DNA of 64,000 bases from Deltaproteobacteria bacterium. Lineage in GTDB: Bacteria > Desulfobacterota_D > UBA1144 > Nemesobacterales > UBA2774. The position numbers were made by a program, and so were the translations under genes. Positions 17,038 to 25,745 of this stretch are shown piece by piece (the first letter of the stretch is position 1; every line of letters starts with the position of its first letter). The stretch lies in contig JAVKFU010000018.1 of assembly GCA_040223695.1 (NCBI GenBank), positions 62,001-126,000 on the forward strand, given 5' to 3'. The notes below the pieces were generated by a model, which made no database searches, had not been told where the DNA came from, and worked only from the letters and a program-made list of their open reading frames with translations.

Positions 17038-18342
17038 TTAGTCTGTTATTTCCCCGTAAAGATCGTAGATATCGGTACCGGTAATCCTGATACTTACCGG
17101 GTCCCCGATTTTTAATTCTTTTGTGCGTGTGATATGCGTATAGCCGTCCACCTCGGGGGCCTGTGAGGGGATTCGCGCTATATAGCTGCCGTTTTCCCTC
17201 CCCTCGATGAAGCCCTCGTGAGTCGTGCCGATGAGGGACTCGTTCTTCCTTAAAGAAACCTCTGACTGCGTCTCCATAAGCCGCTCGTATCTCTCGTCTT
17301 TCACCTCTTCGGGTAGCTGGCCTTCCATAGTGCCCGCGGGCGTGCCTTCCTCCCGGGAGTATTTAAACGCTCCCGCCCTGTCAAATTCCGTCTCCTGAAC
17401 GAAATCGAGAAGCTCCTCGAATTCCCGGTCGCTCTCACCGGGGAATCCCACTATGAAAGTCGTGCGCAGAGTAGGGTTGTCAATCCGCTCTTTTAGCTTG
17501 CGGATAATATCCCGTATCCTTTTGGAAGGAGTTTTCCTGTCCATTAATTTCAAAATTCTGTCGTTTATATGCTGAAGGGGCATATCGATGTATGGGAGGA
17601 TTTTTTCTTCCCGAGCGATAAGGTCTACCAGGGAGTCCGTAAGTCCCCAGGGATAGCAGTAGTGAATTCTTATCCATTTTACATCCTCGACTTTCACAAT
17701 CTCTCTCAGCATATTCTCGAGGCTTGTGCCAATGTCCCTGCCGTAGCTCGTCATATCCTGAGCGATCAGGTTTATTTCCTTTACTCCGCTGTTCGCCAGG
17801 TTGAATACTTCGCCCGTTATAGACTCGACAGTCCTGCTTTTCATGATGCCCCTCATTTTGGGTATAATGCAGAACGAGCAAGTCCTTGAGCAGCCCTCGG
17901 ATACCTTTACGAACGCATAATGCGGCGGAGTGAGCTGAATCCTCGGTGTGTCGGGGTCGTAAATCGTCCCCGGCGGATTTCTGTGAACCGTGCACGCAGT
18001 GTTTCTTTCAAAGACCCGGGCGATATTTTGAAGGTTCCCCGTGCCCCAGAAAGCGTCCACTTCCGGGAGCTCCCGACCGAGTTCTTCCGAGTATCTCTCT
18101 ACGAGGCAGCCGGTTACTATCAATTTCCTGCAGTTGCCGTTTAGCTTGTGTTCGGACAGCTCGAGTATGGTGTCGATCGACTCTTTTTTCGCGTCCCCTA
18201 TGAATCCGCAGGTATTCACGATTATTACCTCGGCATCCTCTTCGGATGATATTTCATGTCCCGATTTTTTTAATGTCCCCGAAATTATCTCACTGTCCAC
18301 GAGATTTTTTGAGCAGCCGAGGCTGACAACCGATATCTTCAT
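17038..18342 (-). CDS. rimO: Ribosomal protein S12 methylthiotransferase RimO
   Basis: RimO methylthiolates an aspartate of ribosomal protein S12 (Asp89 in E. coli) using two iron-sulfur clusters. The N-terminal cluster cysteines are C10 (SLGCSKNLVDSE), C45 (NTCGFI) and C79 (TGCLVERY). The radical SAM motif CSRTCSFC is at 151-158, followed by IIPKMRG. A TRAM domain ends the 434-residue protein (KELKIGDPVSIRITGTDIYDLYGEI). LVDSE and the TRAM sequence favour RimO over MiaB. The ATG overlaps the stop of the ClpX-like gene as ATGA, so the two are translationally coupled. Confidence 0.94.
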   Translation of the reverse strand: MKISVVSLGCSKNLVDSEIISGTLKKSGHEISSEEDAEVIIVNTCGFIGDAKKESIDTILELSEHKLNGNCRKLIVTGCLVERYSEELGRELPEVDAFWGTGNLQNIARVFERNTACTVHRNPPGTIYDPDTPRIQLTPPHYAFVKVSEGCSRTCSFCIIPKMRGIMKSRTVESITGEVFNLANSGVKEINLIAQDMTSYGRDIGTSLENMLREIVKVEDVKWIRIHYCYPWGLTDSLVDLIAREEKILPYIDMPLQHINDRILKLMDRKTPSKRIRDIIRKLKERIDNPTLRTTFIVGFPGESDREFEELLDFVQETEFDRAGAFKYSREEGTPAGTMEGQLPEEVKDERYERLMETQSEVSLRKNESLIGTTHEGFIEGRENGSYIARIPSQAPEVDGYTHITRTKELKIGDPVSIRITGTDIYDLYGEITD

Positions 18343-19457
18343 GCGCGTCTCTTCACGATATGACTAACCCCGCCCGAGTCAAGCGTTAGCACTATCTCTC
18401 CCTTTTCGCTCTTTCCGAAAGTTTCGAAAGCCACCTCTTCGAGATATTTCGAAATAATGACATCGAGCCCCCTGGCCCCGGTCTGTCTCTTTATGGCTTC
18501 GTTAACGATGAAATCTACCACAACCGGCTCTATCTCGAGCTTAAAGCCCTCTTCCTCGAATTCCCTCTTGTAATTCTGAACCTTTATCTGGATTATCTCC
18601 TTGAGCGTCTCTTTATGCAGAGGAGAGAAGGGGACGATTCTGTTGAACCTCGAAATAAGCTCGGGAAGAAAGCCGAAAAGATGAAACTTCGTTATATCGT
18701 CTGCTTCCTCTTCGCTCATATTATAGGCTATGGATTCTTCATCTCCTCTGAATTCCTCGAGTATCTGCATAAATCCTACCCCGCGTCTCTCCATCAGGTT
18801 TCTTATGCCTGAAAAAGCTCCTACCGAAAAAAACGTTATGTCCCGTGTGGAGATGAGCGCTCTCGGGCCTCTGCTGGAAAAACCGAAATCAAGGGGTATC
18901 TGCACGTCCGTGCCTTCGAGTATTTTGAGCAGCTCCCTCTGTACTCCGTACCCGGAGACGTCTTTCGTGGTTCCCTGGCCTGCGAACCTGGCGCTGCTGT
19001 AGGCGCCCGCAATCTTGTCGAATTCATCGAGCACTATTACTCCGCACTCGGCGATGTCTATGCTCTCGTTCGCCGCGTAAACGAGCTGTACGAGTATATT
19101 CACCACGTCATCCCCCACATAGCCCGATTCGGTGAACTTCGTCATATCGATTATTACAAAAGGGAGCTTGAATATCTCCCCGAACAGAAGCTCGATGAGG
19201 TAGGTTTTACCGCATCCCGTCGGTCCCATAAGAATAGAGTTCGGTCTCGGAGGAAGGCTGGACCTGGGGGTGTTTTTGGTGTGCAGAAGCTTTAATCTCT
19301 TTACGTGCCGGTAAGCCGCAAGTGAGACTGCCCTTCTCGCCCCCGGCTGGCCTCTGTAGCCCAGCTTCTCAAGGTCACTGAAAATTTTCCTGGGCGACGG
19401 AAGAGGAACCGTCTGAATGAAGTCCTTCACGTAATAAACTTTTTCTCCTCTTCTCAT
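18339..19457 (-). CDS. ClpX-like AAA+ unfoldase without the zinc-binding domain
   Basis: A 372-residue AAA+ ATPase of the ClpX/HslU group. It lacks the N-terminal Cys4 zinc domain of ClpX, beginning instead with a short linker-like region. Walker A is GPTGCGKT (78-85), the pore loop GYVGDD (YVG 113-115), Walker B VIVLDEFDKIA, then DVSGYGVQRELLKILEGT as in ClpX, and sensor 2 TGARGLDVI. A VGF tripeptide (227-229) sits where ClpX has its IGF loop that docks to ClpP. So it probably unfolds proteins for ClpP, with different adaptor needs from ClpX; this is inference. It is coupled to rimO by ATGA. A canonical clpX is not in the window. Confidence 0.82.
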   Translation of the reverse strand: MRRGEKVYYVKDFIQTVPLPSPRKIFSDLEKLGYRGQPGARRAVSLAAYRHVKRLKLLHTKNTPRSSLPPRPNSILMGPTGCGKTYLIELLFGEIFKLPFVIIDMTKFTESGYVGDDVVNILVQLVYAANESIDIAECGVIVLDEFDKIAGAYSSARFAGQGTTKDVSGYGVQRELLKILEGTDVQIPLDFGFSSRGPRALISTRDITFFSVGAFSGIRNLMERRGVGFMQILEEFRGDEESIAYNMSEEEADDITKFHLFGFLPELISRFNRIVPFSPLHKETLKEIIQIKVQNYKREFEEEGFKLEIEPVVVDFIVNEAIKRQTGARGLDVIISKYLEEVAFETFGKSEKGEIVLTLDSGGVSHIVKRRA

Positions 19458-19645
19458 CTGCTATCTGACCCCTGAGAGTACTATTCTATAAATTTTGTTT
19501 TTCATTTGCAAGCCAACCCTGATATTATACCACCCTTGGTATCGGATATTGAATTCCCGGGTTCGCTCGATTCAAACGGGGGCTCATTGTTAATTCCAGG
19601 CTTTAACTATGCGTTTTAACCGTTTGCTATGTTATAGCGAGCCCG

Positions 19646-19674
19646 TTGACTAAATAGACCACTATCATTATAAT
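19646..19674 (+). promoter_or_regulatory. Near-consensus sigma70 promoter
   Basis: TTGACT (19646-19651), 17 bases, TATAAT (19669-19674): eleven of twelve consensus positions. Transcription should start near 19681, giving a leader of about 38 bases that contains AAGGAG. It drives the small secreted protein at 19719. Confidence 0.8.
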
Positions 19675-19718
19675 TTGGATGAAGAAGTTGATAGTTTACT
19701 TTAGAAAAGGAGATGGAC

Positions 19719-19982
19719 ATGAAATATATTACGGGATTGATTTTGGGAGTTTTATTGTTTGGATCCTCGGCTATGGCGGGAAATCCTCAAATAACCAATT
19801 ACAGCTACAACCCCGGTGACGCTCTTCATCCTTTCAAGCTCCTTAGCCTCGCTATCAGGCCCCCGATCGCAATAACCAACGTTTTCGTAAAGGGCGGATA
19901 CTGGGTGCTCGATTCGGATCCTATCAGAAGGGGATTTAATATCGAATACAGTCCCACCATCAATATAGACGAGGACTATTAA
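19719..19982 (+). CDS. Small exported protein of unknown function
   Basis: Unrecognised. The ATG at 19719 is six bases after AAGGAG; an in-frame ATG at 19713 directly abuts the SD and is less likely. The 87 residues begin with a clear signal peptide (MKYITGLILGVLLFGSSAMA, then a probable cut before GNPQ). The mature part is about 67 residues without cysteine and rich in Asn, Ile, Pro and Tyr. It contains ALHPFKLLSLAIRPPIAI and ends IEYSPTINIDEDY. It stands alone between divergent ClpX-like and convergent arg genes behind one of the best promoters in the window, so it may be abundant. Nothing in the sequence indicates a role. Confidence 0.65.
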   Translation: MKYITGLILGVLLFGSSAMAGNPQITNYSYNPGDALHPFKLLSLAIRPPIAITNVFVKGGYWVLDSDPIRRGFNIEYSPTINIDEDY

Positions 19983-20033
19983 TCGTAGATATTAATCCGT
20001 CGGGTTGTATCTGAACGCCTGTTGGACGGAAGC

Positions 20034-20960
20034 TCAGTCTTTCATGAACATTTCAAGTACGGCCTTTCCGACGTGTAATTTATTTTCGGCCTGATTGAAT
20101 ATAATCGAGTTAGGTCCGTCGGCCACATCGGAAGTGATTTCTTCCCCTCTGTGCGCTGGAAGACAGTGCATTACAAGTACGTCAGATTTTGCGTGTGAGA
20201 GAAGCCCTTTATTTACCTGATACGGCTTCAGGGTTTTTTTTCGCTTCGCTGTTTCATTTTCCTGACCCATGCTTACCCAGACATCCGTGTACAATACGTC
20301 TGCTCCCACGGCTGCCTTTTGAGGGTCATTCAAAATTTCGACATTGGGACATTCGGCTTTTCCTCGGTCGCTCAGCGCTTTGAAATCGGGTTCGTATTCT
20401 TTAGGGGCCGCTATGGACAATTTAAACCCGAGAATTGCCGAAGCGCCAATAAAGGAGTTTACGATGTTGTTTCCGTCGCCTATATAGGCCATTTTCATAT
20501 TCTCTAGGTCAATTCCTTTCTCCACGATGGTAAAAAGGTCCGAGACAATTTGTGTGGGGTGCTCGAGGTCGGTAAGAGCGTTTATAACAGGCACGCTTGA
20601 GTATTCGGCGAATTCCTCGATTCTCTCCTGCTCGTAAGTTCTTAGAATTATACCGTGCAGATATGACGAAAGGATTTTTGCCGTATCCCCTATAGTCTCT
20701 CCCCTTCCAAGCTGCATGTCGCCGGGGTTCATATATAGAGAGTTCGCGCCCAGATCGTATATAGCCACTTCGAATGAGACCCTCGTTCTGGTGGAAGACT
20801 TTTCGAAGACGAGTCCTATGGATTTACCTTCGAGCGTGCTCCGCTGCTTGCCCGATTTCTTCTCGGTCTTAAGCTCGGAAGCGTTCTTGAAAATGTCATA
20901 GAACTCTTTTTTTGTTAAGTCTTTTATTTTGAGAAAATGTCTTGGCAACTCAAACCTCAC
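20034..20960 (-). CDS. argF: Ornithine carbamoyltransferase
   Basis: ArgF makes citrulline from ornithine and carbamoyl phosphate in arginine synthesis. The carbamoyl-phosphate motif is FEKSSTRTRVSFEVA. HPTQIVSDL, the ornithine-loop MGQENE and the HCLPAHRGEEI motif near the C terminus are all present. 308 residues, the usual length. The frame starts at GTG 20960, inside the end of argD; a TTG at 20948 with GAGG six bases before is an alternative start just beyond the argD stop. Last gene of the argB-argD-argF unit. Its stop is 51 bases from the convergent small-protein gene. Confidence 0.95.
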   Translation of the reverse strand: MRFELPRHFLKIKDLTKKEFYDIFKNASELKTEKKSGKQRSTLEGKSIGLVFEKSSTRTRVSFEVAIYDLGANSLYMNPGDMQLGRGETIGDTAKILSSYLHGIILRTYEQERIEEFAEYSSVPVINALTDLEHPTQIVSDLFTIVEKGIDLENMKMAYIGDGNNIVNSFIGASAILGFKLSIAAPKEYEPDFKALSDRGKAECPNVEILNDPQKAAVGADVLYTDVWVSMGQENETAKRKKTLKPYQVNKGLLSHAKSDVLVMHCLPAHRGEEITSDVADGPNSIIFNQAENKLHVGKAVLEMFMKD

Positions 20961-22143
20961 CGAGCGTTTCGCGTATAATTTTGACAGCGTAGTCTATTTC
21001 CTTTTCACTCACAATAAGAGGAGGGAGGATTCTCATTACTCTCTGTTCCGTAAGAATTGTAAGCAGTCCCTTCTCCATGCATTTCGTGACTATTTCCTTT
21101 GCTTTTTCCTTTTTCCTGAACTCGATCCCCAGAATAAGCCCCCGGCCCCTCACGTCCTTGATCAGCTTTCCGTATGTATCCTTGAGCGAATCAAGCTCCT
21201 GTAGAAAATATTCCCCTTTACTCGCCGTATTGTCGAGAAGGCCTTCTTCCGCGATAGTATTCAGGACCGCAATACCCGCGCTCATAGCGAGAGGGTTCCC
21301 CCCGAGAGTCGTTCCGTGTACTCCGGGCGTAAAGTGCTTCGCGACTTTATCTGTCGCCAGAAACGCGCCGCACGGTATTCCGCCCCCGAGCGCTTTGGCC
21401 AGGGTCATTATGTCGGGTTTAATGCCGGAGTGCTCGTACGCGAACAGCTTCCCCGTTCTGCCGATCCCGACCTGTATTTCATCGAGGATGAGCAGCGCGT
21501 TATTCTTCCTGCAGAGTTTCCTTACTTCTTTCAGGTAATTTCTGTATGGAATGATAACGCCGTTTTCCCCCTGCATAGGCTCTAATATCACAGCGCATAT
21601 TTTTTTATCCCGAAGGGCCTTCTCGAGAGGCTCTATTTTAGCGTAGGGGACTGGCTTGAATCCGGCTAGAAGCGGCTTGAACCCCTGTTGATACTTCTTG
21701 TTCGTAGCGCTCAGCGCTCCGAGCGTTCGTCCGTGAAAGGAATCGCGCGCGTGCACTATTTTATACCTGCCGCCGTTTGCCTCTCCCCATTTCCTCGCCA
21801 GTTTTATAGCGCCTTCATTGGCCTCCGCCCCGCTGTTGCAGAAAAACACCTTGTCGGCAAAAGAGTTTTGCACAAGTATTCTTGCGAACTCGGCCTGCTG
21901 ATCTATATGAAAAAGATTACAGACCTGCATGAGTATTTTTGACTGATCCCGGACGGCCTTTACCACTTTCGGATGGCAGTGTCCAAGATTGTTAACCGCT
22001 ATGCCGGTAACAAAATCGAGATATTTTTTGCCGTCCGCGTCCCATACCCAGCACCCCTTTCCCCTGGTCATCGCTATGGGGTACCGCCCGTAAGTATTCA
22101 TAAGATACTTGCCGGTGGCTGAAATTATCTCCGCCGTCGTCAA
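20950..22143 (-). CDS. argD: Acetylornithine aminotransferase (class III, PLP)
   Basis: ArgD transaminates N-acetylglutamate semialdehyde to N-acetylornithine; some homologues also serve lysine synthesis. The class III fold is clear: FVTGIAVNNLGHCHP, FFCNSGAEANEGAIKLAR, LILDEIQVGIGRTG and the PLP lysine segment IMTLAKALGGGIPCGAF. HGTTLGGNPLA and GRGLILGIEF complete the family pattern. 397 residues. The start is TTG at 22143, sharing TTGA with the argB stop, so translation is coupled; the argF start overlaps its own end. The argB-argD-argF order and promoter support the assignment over other omega-amino transaminases. Confidence 0.93.
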   Translation of the reverse strand: MTTAEIISATGKYLMNTYGRYPIAMTRGKGCWVWDADGKKYLDFVTGIAVNNLGHCHPKVVKAVRDQSKILMQVCNLFHIDQQAEFARILVQNSFADKVFFCNSGAEANEGAIKLARKWGEANGGRYKIVHARDSFHGRTLGALSATNKKYQQGFKPLLAGFKPVPYAKIEPLEKALRDKKICAVILEPMQGENGVIIPYRNYLKEVRKLCRKNNALLILDEIQVGIGRTGKLFAYEHSGIKPDIMTLAKALGGGIPCGAFLATDKVAKHFTPGVHGTTLGGNPLAMSAGIAVLNTIAEEGLLDNTASKGEYFLQELDSLKDTYGKLIKDVRGRGLILGIEFRKKEKAKEIVTKCMEKGLLTILTEQRVMRILPPLIVSEKEIDYAVKIIRETLGEV

Positions 22144-23021
22144 ATCAGTATCTCCGTTCCGATTCCCGAATGAGTGAAAATTTCCAGTATGAGCGCGTGC
22201 TCTATCGTTCCGTCTATGACGTGCACTTTTCTCACCCCTTCATGAAGCGCGTCTATCGCGCACATTACTTTGGGTATCATGCCGCTCGATATTACTTCGC
22301 TTTTTATCAGTTGCTTCGCCTCTTTCTCCGTAAGGCTTGGAAGCAGGTTATTTTCCCTGTCGAGTATTCCGGGAACGTTCGTCAACAGGATCAGCTTGAC
22401 GGCGTTTAGCGCGCCCGCGATTTTTCCCGCGACATGGTCCGCGTTAATGTTAAACGTTTCCCCCCCTTCGCCAAAGCCGATCGGGGCTATAACAGGTATG
22501 AAGCCTGAGTTTTCGAGTACCTTGATAAGCTGCGGGTTTACCGATTCCACCTCTCCGACCATGCCGAGGTCCGCGCCTTTGGGGATTTGCACGCCGTGGT
22601 CCCTTGCGAATTTCTTAACGTCGAGCTTCTTGGCGAGGATCATTTTCCCTTCTTTGCCGGATGTGCCTACGGCTTTCCCCCCCATCGAGTGAATCGCCTC
22701 TATTATCTTCTGGTTTATCTTTCCGACAAGCACCATTTCGGCTACTTCCATTGTCTCTTCGTCCGTCACCCTGAGCCCCGCTATGAATTCCGATTCTATG
22801 CCCAGCTTCTTCAGATGGTTCCCGATCTGCGGCCCCCCCCCGTGAACTACCACCGGGTGTATGCCCACATATTTCATGAGCACTATATCGCGGGCGAAAT
22901 TCTGGAGGTCGTCGTCCCCTACGCTCCCGCCGTATTTAATGACTATCGTTTCCCCGTAGAACTCTTTTATGTAGGGCAGGGCTTCGACTAGAGTTTTGGC
23001 CTTCTGGATCAAGTCTTTCAT
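22140..23021 (-). CDS. argB: Acetylglutamate kinase
   Basis: ArgB phosphorylates N-acetylglutamate, the step that is arginine-feedback-controlled in many bacteria. The 293 residues show VIKYGGSVGDD (phosphate-binding lysine), VVVHGGGPQIGNHLKKLG, and INADHVAGKIAGAL with LTNVPGILD for nucleotide binding. The N-terminal helix before the first strand (MKDLIQKAKTLVEALPYIKEF) is the kind found in arginine-inhibited hexameric enzymes, so feedback inhibition is likely (inference). First gene of the operon. A good promoter lies at 23067-23095, and the leader is only about 40 bases, too short for an obvious arginine attenuator. Confidence 0.95.
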   Translation of the reverse strand: MKDLIQKAKTLVEALPYIKEFYGETIVIKYGGSVGDDDLQNFARDIVLMKYVGIHPVVVHGGGPQIGNHLKKLGIESEFIAGLRVTDEETMEVAEMVLVGKINQKIIEAIHSMGGKAVGTSGKEGKMILAKKLDVKKFARDHGVQIPKGADLGMVGEVESVNPQLIKVLENSGFIPVIAPIGFGEGGETFNINADHVAGKIAGALNAVKLILLTNVPGILDRENNLLPSLTEKEAKQLIKSEVISSGMIPKVMCAIDALHEGVRKVHVIDGTIEHALILEIFTHSGIGTEILI

Positions 23022-23066
23022 CTGATTTTATTCCGTGTTTTATTCTATAAGAAAAATAAGCTGATT

Positions 23067-23095
23067 ATTATAAAATAAATATGGTTCTATGCCAA
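23067..23095 (-). promoter_or_regulatory. Sigma70 promoter of argB-argD-argF
   Basis: Minus strand: TTGGCA (23095-23090), 17 bases, TATAAT (23072-23067). Predicted start near 23060. No clear ARG-box-type palindrome was recognised around it. Confidence 0.72.
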
Positions 23096-23249
23096 TTAAT
23101 TCTTTTTTTCGACGAGCCTGAAAAGTCTGACGAGCTCATCCCGGCTACCATGTTCAATTTAGGACGCTATGCTGCTTCCCGTTAAGAACCTGTTAGAAAT
23201 AAGATGGTAAAATGTGTTGGAGAAACGTATAAGGAAAGGGAGCAATGGA

Positions 23250-23399
23250 ATGAAGAAAATGGATTTCAAAGTTAAAACAAAGATAGTGCTCGAAGTTTGC
23301 CGGGGGTAGCTATTTCAGAGCTATGAGACGAGCTTGCTTGATGAGTTTTTATCCGAAACTTATAGAGCGCCTGAATTTGGAGAGGCGGCGGAAAAGTAA
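23250..23399 (+). pseudogene. Possible remnant of an IS3-type transposase OrfA
   Basis: One reading frame gives MKKMDFKVKTKIVLEVCRG, then TAG at 23307, then 29 more codons (containing LFQSYETSLLDEFLSETYR) to TAA at 23397. The first part resembles the start of IS3-family OrfA (K-x-K-x-K-I/V-V-L-E-x-x-R-G). The second resembles its later W-K-x-x-L-L-x-x-x-x-x-x-F segment, with about 20 residues between them lost. An SD-like aaggaaaggg precedes the ATG. There is no orfB and no inverted ends are visible. Similarity is judged by eye only, so this is tentative. Confidence 0.35.
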
Positions 23400-23614
23400 A
23401 CCGCCTCCGTAAAAAGAATCAAGCGCTAAAATAAATAATCGGCTCATTTGCCGTTGAATTAAAAAAACAAAGGTTATTTTTGGCGCGAGTTTTTCAGGCT
23501 TAAGCCTGGGTGAGTTTTTAACGAGTAATTAAGCTTCTGTATCTTGACTGTAATGTGACGATTTATTTCAAGGGATGAGCCCCGAGTACTGTTTCCTTTA
23601 ATCTTGAATGCAAA

Positions 23615-23645
23615 AAGAAGCCCCGTAGTAAAAACGGGGCTTCTT
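23615..23645 (-). terminator. Intrinsic terminator of the TPR gene
   Basis: A perfect 12-bp stem (23615-23626 with 23634-23645, sequence aagaagccccgt and complement) closes a 7-base loop. Read on the minus strand it ends in a run of five T, 52 bases after the stop of the TPR gene at 23698. There is no T-run on the plus side. Confidence 0.88.
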
Positions 23646-23697
23646 AAAATAACAGGCCTTTTTTGAAGAACTAATACGCAAACTGTTTTCCCCTTTC

Positions 23698-25329
23698 TCA
23701 GCCGCTGTCTTTTGACAAATACTCCCTCGCCTTATCAATTCTGGGTCTGGGGCTATCCGCCTTGGCCGTAACCGTTATGAGTTTCTCATAGTACATTTGA
23801 GCCTTCTGACTATCTCCCGCAAGCTCTGCTGCATGACCGGCGCCGTATAGGCTGTAAAAGCGGTTAGGGGATATTTTAAGACTTGTCTCATATGCCGTAA
23901 GCGCCTCTTCAGGCTTACCCATATCGATCAGCATGTCGCCCAAAAGGTCGCGGGCCGGGAGTACCGCCCCCGGCGTAACCGGGTGCTTATCGACGGAGTC
24001 CTCAATATCGGCCGCTTCCCGCATCATTGTAAGAGCTTCTTTCTTATTGCCTTTTGCGTACTCAATCCAGGCGGCAACGGACTTACGCTCCGCATCTACG
24101 ATAACAGACCAGTATTGATCCCCGCTTTTTACGGTCGCGTCGTAGAGGGCGTTTAGTTTCTCAAGCGCTTCCTCGGCCCCTTCTACGTTGCCGCTCCTCG
24201 CAGCTCCTATGCCCCGCCCGAAATAGGTAATCGATTCATATGCGGGGTAATTGTCCCACGGGAAATTTTTATGTGTACGCGCTTCAAGCGAAGCCGCGTC
24301 CTCCCACTGCATCCTCTCCAGCGGGTAGCGCGCCTGAGCCCCCGCAATACCGTAAGCCGATGCGAAACTGTCCTGATAATTAACCACGTTGTTTACTTCG
24401 GACAGGAGTTCCATCGCCTTCTTGTCCTGCCCCTCCTGGAGGTAGGAATAAATCAGGTAATCTGCCGCGTGGATATAGTGGAGCGACATTGTATCCTCCG
24501 TTGACTGACTCTTTGCGGCATCTGCGGAGCGCACATTCCAGTCAATTACTTCGGGCCACATGCCGAGCCTTACGAATATGTGGCTGGGCATGTGCAGGGC
24601 GTGCGGCACATTGGGTGCAAGCTTGTCGTAGCCTCTCGCTGTGGGTACTGCGCGCTCGGCCAGCGCCGGGTTGTCATAAGCATGAATCGTGTAATGGAAA
24701 ACCCCTGGATGCTCGGGAGCCTCCTTGTGTAGTTCTTCAAGTAATGCGCCTGACTCTTTTTGATGAGTGAACGTTTTATCAGCTTTTGGCGCGGTGGCCA
24801 GATGAGAGAGCGCGTAGAACGCCCCGGCGTCAATGTCATCCGGATTGGCTTCTTTTACTTTTTTCTGACCCGCTTCCCACAAAGCTATGCGGGTAGGGTG
24901 GTCTTTGACATCATAGCCCTCGTAAAAAGCCTCGACAGCCGTGATATATCCCTGCTCCCGCTCTGTCGGAGGGTTCATTGCTTTTGCCTTTTTGGCGGCA
25001 TCAAGTCCCTTTGCAAGCTCTTCTTTGCTGGGAGGCGCCCAAAGGGGGTGCAGCTGAGTCATTGCAATGCCCCAGTATGCCATCGCGCACTCAGGGTCTT
25101 TTTCGGTAATAGTCACAAACACCTGCTCGGCCTGCTGGTACATCATATGGTGAAGGAGCGCAACGGCCCGGTTAAAATCCCCTGACACCGATTCGCTGCA
25201 AGAGGTCTGAAAATTCACCTTGCCGAGTGAGCCTTCAGCCATCTTTGAATCCTTGCCGCTTTCGGCGATCCCCGTATTTACGGAAAGTATTAGAACTCCG
25301 ATAAACAAAACCATTCTGAATATATACAT
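23698..25329 (-). CDS. Exported TPR-repeat protein
   Basis: A 543-residue protein with a signal peptide (MYIFRMVLFIGVLILSVNTG, cut probably near IAES). TPR-like helical pairs follow along most of the length. The first part has FNRAVALLHHMMYQQAEQVF and AMAYWGIAMTQLHPLW; the middle has HYTIHAYDNPALAERAV, PHALHMPSHIFVRLGMW and SLHYIHAADYLIY. These histidine-rich stretches mark a widespread but uncharacterised family of periplasmic TPR proteins. The last 100 residues are classical TPRs (KPEEALTAYETSLKISPNRF). No enzyme domain is visible. SD GGGAGG is 8 bases before ATG 25329. It is a single-gene unit with promoter at 25419-25448 and terminator at 23615-23645. Confidence 0.8.
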   Translation of the reverse strand: MYIFRMVLFIGVLILSVNTGIAESGKDSKMAEGSLGKVNFQTSCSESVSGDFNRAVALLHHMMYQQAEQVFVTITEKDPECAMAYWGIAMTQLHPLWAPPSKEELAKGLDAAKKAKAMNPPTEREQGYITAVEAFYEGYDVKDHPTRIALWEAGQKKVKEANPDDIDAGAFYALSHLATAPKADKTFTHQKESGALLEELHKEAPEHPGVFHYTIHAYDNPALAERAVPTARGYDKLAPNVPHALHMPSHIFVRLGMWPEVIDWNVRSADAAKSQSTEDTMSLHYIHAADYLIYSYLQEGQDKKAMELLSEVNNVVNYQDSFASAYGIAGAQARYPLERMQWEDAASLEARTHKNFPWDNYPAYESITYFGRGIGAARSGNVEGAEEALEKLNALYDATVKSGDQYWSVIVDAERKSVAAWIEYAKGNKKEALTMMREAADIEDSVDKHPVTPGAVLPARDLLGDMLIDMGKPEEALTAYETSLKISPNRFYSLYGAGHAAELAGDSQKAQMYYEKLITVTAKADSPRPRIDKAREYLSKDSG

Positions 25330-25745
25330 GACAAAAACCTCCCATTAGTTTTTAAATACATGTTAAATAAGGCTCATTTATAATTAACCGGAGAATAGCA
25401 CCGCTTACCCCATTACCCATTATAATATAAACAATAAACGATTGTAAACAGTAAGGTGTCAACACACCAAAAGGGCATGGATACTCAAGGTATATTTTTA
25501 TAACACCACACTATATAGGAAGTTTTAGCCGGTTGGAATTTCTAGTTTATTCTTACTTATACCAGATAATAGATTCTGAGTAAGACTGATCGAATAAATT
25601 TCTATCATGCGGATAATATAAACCTTTACACTCCCTATATATCAGTTTCGTACTTGCGCTACTGCTCTTTGCCATATTGAACATGAGCCGAGTCGCCAAT
25701 GCCGGCATTACCTGTTATATTTTCAGAGTTCAGGAGGAATCTCTA
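25330..25745. other. 416-base divergent intergenic region
   Basis: It lies between the starts of the exported TPR gene (minus) and the chlorite-dismutase-family gene (plus). It contains the minus promoter at 25419-25448 and a second TTGACA on that strand at 25461-25456. A GGTGT/ACACC dyad lies at 25455-25468. The rest is AT-rich; no convincing plus-strand promoter was found. The reading frame of the plus gene extends back to 25677, but the SD favours 25746. Confidence 0.5.
25419..25448 (-). promoter_or_regulatory. Promoter of the exported TPR gene
   Basis: Minus strand: TTTACA (25448-25443), 18 bases, TATAAT (25424-25419), giving a leader of about 85 bases. The region upstream also has TTGACA at 25461-25456, badly spaced for this -10. 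Confidence 0.5.

Larger units (their letters stand above)
23022..23697. other. 676-base intergenic region
   Basis: From left to right it holds the argB promoter (23067-23095), a decayed transposase-like fragment (23250-23399), a GAGGCGG/CCGCCTC inverted repeat around 23381-23406 over the end of that fragment, and the terminator of the TPR gene (23615-23645). Between about 23410 and 23610 nothing with coding or structural signal was seen. It is the longest gene-poor stretch of the window and probably a site of old insertion and decay. Confidence 0.6.
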
